A stretch of DNA of 64,000 nucleotides, from contig NZ_JOGB01000028.1 of assembly GCF_000719335.1 (NCBI RefSeq), positions 1-64,000 of the forward strand. Direction: 5' to 3'. The position numbers and the translations under genes were made by a program. The notes under the pieces are model-generated. The model was not told the DNA's origin. It saw only the letters and a program-made list of their open reading frames with translations, and did no database searches. Below, piece after piece: positions 63,221 to 64,000 of this stretch. The stretch's first letter is position 1. Each line of letters begins with the position of its first letter. This DNA comes from Streptomyces sp. NRRL S-87 (GTDB lineage: Bacteria > Actinomycetota > Actinomycetes > Streptomycetales > Streptomycetaceae).

Positions 63221-64000
63221 CTAGTCCGCCGCCGGAACCGGCTGCACGAGCGGGATGGACTCGCCCGGCGTGGTCTTGGCGGGGACGGCCGGCCGGTACG
63301 GTGCGAGGACGGGAAGCGTCGGGGTCAGGTGCGCGTACTCGGCGCAGATGGCGGCGGCCTTGGCCGCGCTCAGCTCAGGCGTACGGATTCGGGACCAGCC
63401 GCCGGAGGAATCACCCGCAACCGCGACCCCGGGCATATCGGCCCGGAGGGTCAGCACGGCGACCACCGCGTCCGGGGCGATGTCGCCCAGGCCCATGTCG
63501 GCGGTCTGCTTGTCGTTGACGCGGTGGACCGTCCGGCCGGTGAGCTGGGCCCGGAGGGTGGTGGCGCCCTTGCCGAGGTCGGAGCCGAACCGCTGCCCGC
63601 AGATCTCCAGGAAGATGCCGGCTGCGCGGGCCATCTGACCGAGGCGGACCAGCTGCGTGACCATCCGGTCCCGGCGTTCTTCGTCCTTCTTGCTGGCGAT
63701 CAGGAACAGTTCGGCAACCTCGTCCACCAGCAGGACGATCGGCACCGGGCGAACCTTCTCGGACAGCGCCCAGATGTCGGCGGCGCCATGCTCGCTGAGC
63801 AGGTCGAAGCGGTCCTCCATCTCCATCACGAGCGCGTCCAGGAGCCCGGACGCCTCCTCCGGCGTGATCGCGAGGGCCGACAGGCGGGGTGCATACCCCC
63901 GCTGCTCGACACCGCGCTTGCAGTCGATCCCCACCAGCGCCACCGGCAGGCGGGCGAGCCCGGCCACCAGGTTGCGCTGGTACATGGACTTGCCCGACTG
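63221..64000 (-). CDS. FtsK/SpoIIIE-family transfer protein (TraB-like), cut by window end
   Basis: The C-terminal 259 residues of a DNA translocase. The window edge falls in the Walker A loop (QSGKSMYQRN); Walker B is VPIVLLVDEVAEL, and LVRLGQMARAAGIFLEICGQR is the following ATPase helix. TraB-type proteins of AICEs move double-stranded DNA between hyphae as hexameric rings. The end, after APYRPAVPAKTTPGE, is a proline-rich tail and not a clear winged-helix gamma domain. The N-terminus and start codon are outside. Confidence 0.92.
   Translation of the reverse strand, partial: QSGKSMYQRNLVAGLARLPVALVGIDCKRGVEQRGYAPRLSALAITPEEASGLLDALVMEMEDRFDLLSEHGAADIWALSEKVRPVPIVLLVDEVAELFLIASKKDEERRDRMVTQLVRLGQMARAAGIFLEICGQRFGSDLGKGATTLRAQLTGRTVHRVNDKQTADMGLGDIAPDAVVAVLTLRADMPGVAVAGDSSGGWSRIRTPELSAAKAAAICAEYAHLTPTLPVLAPYRPAVPAKTTPGESIPLVQPVPAAD

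Larger units (their letters stand above)
57265..64000. mobile_element. Left part of an integrative and conjugative element (AICE, pSAM2 type)
   Basis: From the tRNA-Arg 3' end rightward the gene order is integrase, excisionase, replication initiator, small proteins, GGDEF protein, SpdD-like, small membrane protein, mobile element transfer protein, SpdB-like and TraB-like translocase. This is the order of pSAM2-type elements, which excise, replicate by rolling circle and transfer as double-stranded DNA. The left boundary should lie in the T arm and acceptor stem of the tRNA (about 57265-57292); the right attachment site and regulators are beyond the window. Confidence 0.88.

Overview
The window is high-GC DNA with GTG/TTG starts, GGAGG-type ribosome binding sites and closely packed genes. 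It looks like the core chromosome of a Streptomyces or close relative: it carries the polarised-growth proteins Scy and FilP, NucS mismatch-repair nuclease, an SCO5389-family protein, a secreted chitinase behind DasR-like repeats, and a pSAM2-type integrative element in a tRNA gene. No genome comparison could be run, so family names rest on recognised motifs and remembered family sequences.

Layout. 0-6.7 kb: a thiamine-binding-like protein and a DUF3817 membrane protein, three tandem AIM24-family genes, a MarR regulator, then methylmalonyl-CoA genes (meaB, a thiolase and methylmalonyl-CoA epimerase). 6.8-12.4 kb: the giant coiled-coil Scy and the filament protein FilP, the tip-growth cytoskeleton. 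12.5-16.5 kb: two paralogous ABC-2 exporter pairs. 16.5-25.7 kb: mixed housekeeping and regulatory genes (flavin oxidoreductase, SCO5389-family protein, nucS, a large membrane-anchored ATPase-like protein, a STAS protein, 3-hydroxybutyryl-CoA dehydrogenase, cobalamin adenosyltransferase, a membrane protein). 25.8-29.8 kb: a NarL-type two-component pair whose regulator is frameshifted, then a CBM2-FnIII-GH18 chitinase. 29.8-57.1 kb: almost every gene is on the minus strand: the F1Fo ATP synthase operon (atpIBEFHAGDC), a lipid-linked sugar transferase, glyA, a degenerate tyrosine phosphatase, threonylcarbamoyl-AMP synthase, prmC, prfA, rpmE, an LCP protein, a trypsin-like protease, rho, the aspartate-family genes lysA-hom-thrC-thrB, an ArgRS-like pseudo-synthetase and a lone receiver protein.

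57.2-64 kb: a tRNA-Arg(CCG) gene followed by the left part of an actinomycete integrative and conjugative element: integrase, excisionase, replication initiator (frameshifted), small zinc-ribbon proteins, a GGDEF protein, Spd-type spread proteins and the start of an FtsK/TraB DNA translocase cut by the window end. Most are linked by 4-bp stop/start overlaps.

Working together: MeaB, epimerase and cobalamin adenosyltransferase serve B12-dependent methylmalonyl-CoA mutase; thiolase and hydroxybutyryl-CoA dehydrogenase act on short acyl-CoAs. PrfA is methylated by PrmC. LysA, Hom, ThrC and ThrB split aspartate semialdehyde between lysine and threonine. Points of most interest are the nucleophile-less phosphatase-like protein beside the Sua5/YwlC homologue, the ArgRS-like protein without a catalytic core upstream of lysA, the membrane ATPase with an altered P-loop, Crp-like sites before the ATP synthase operon, a SigR-type promoter for rpmE, and two single-base frameshifts.
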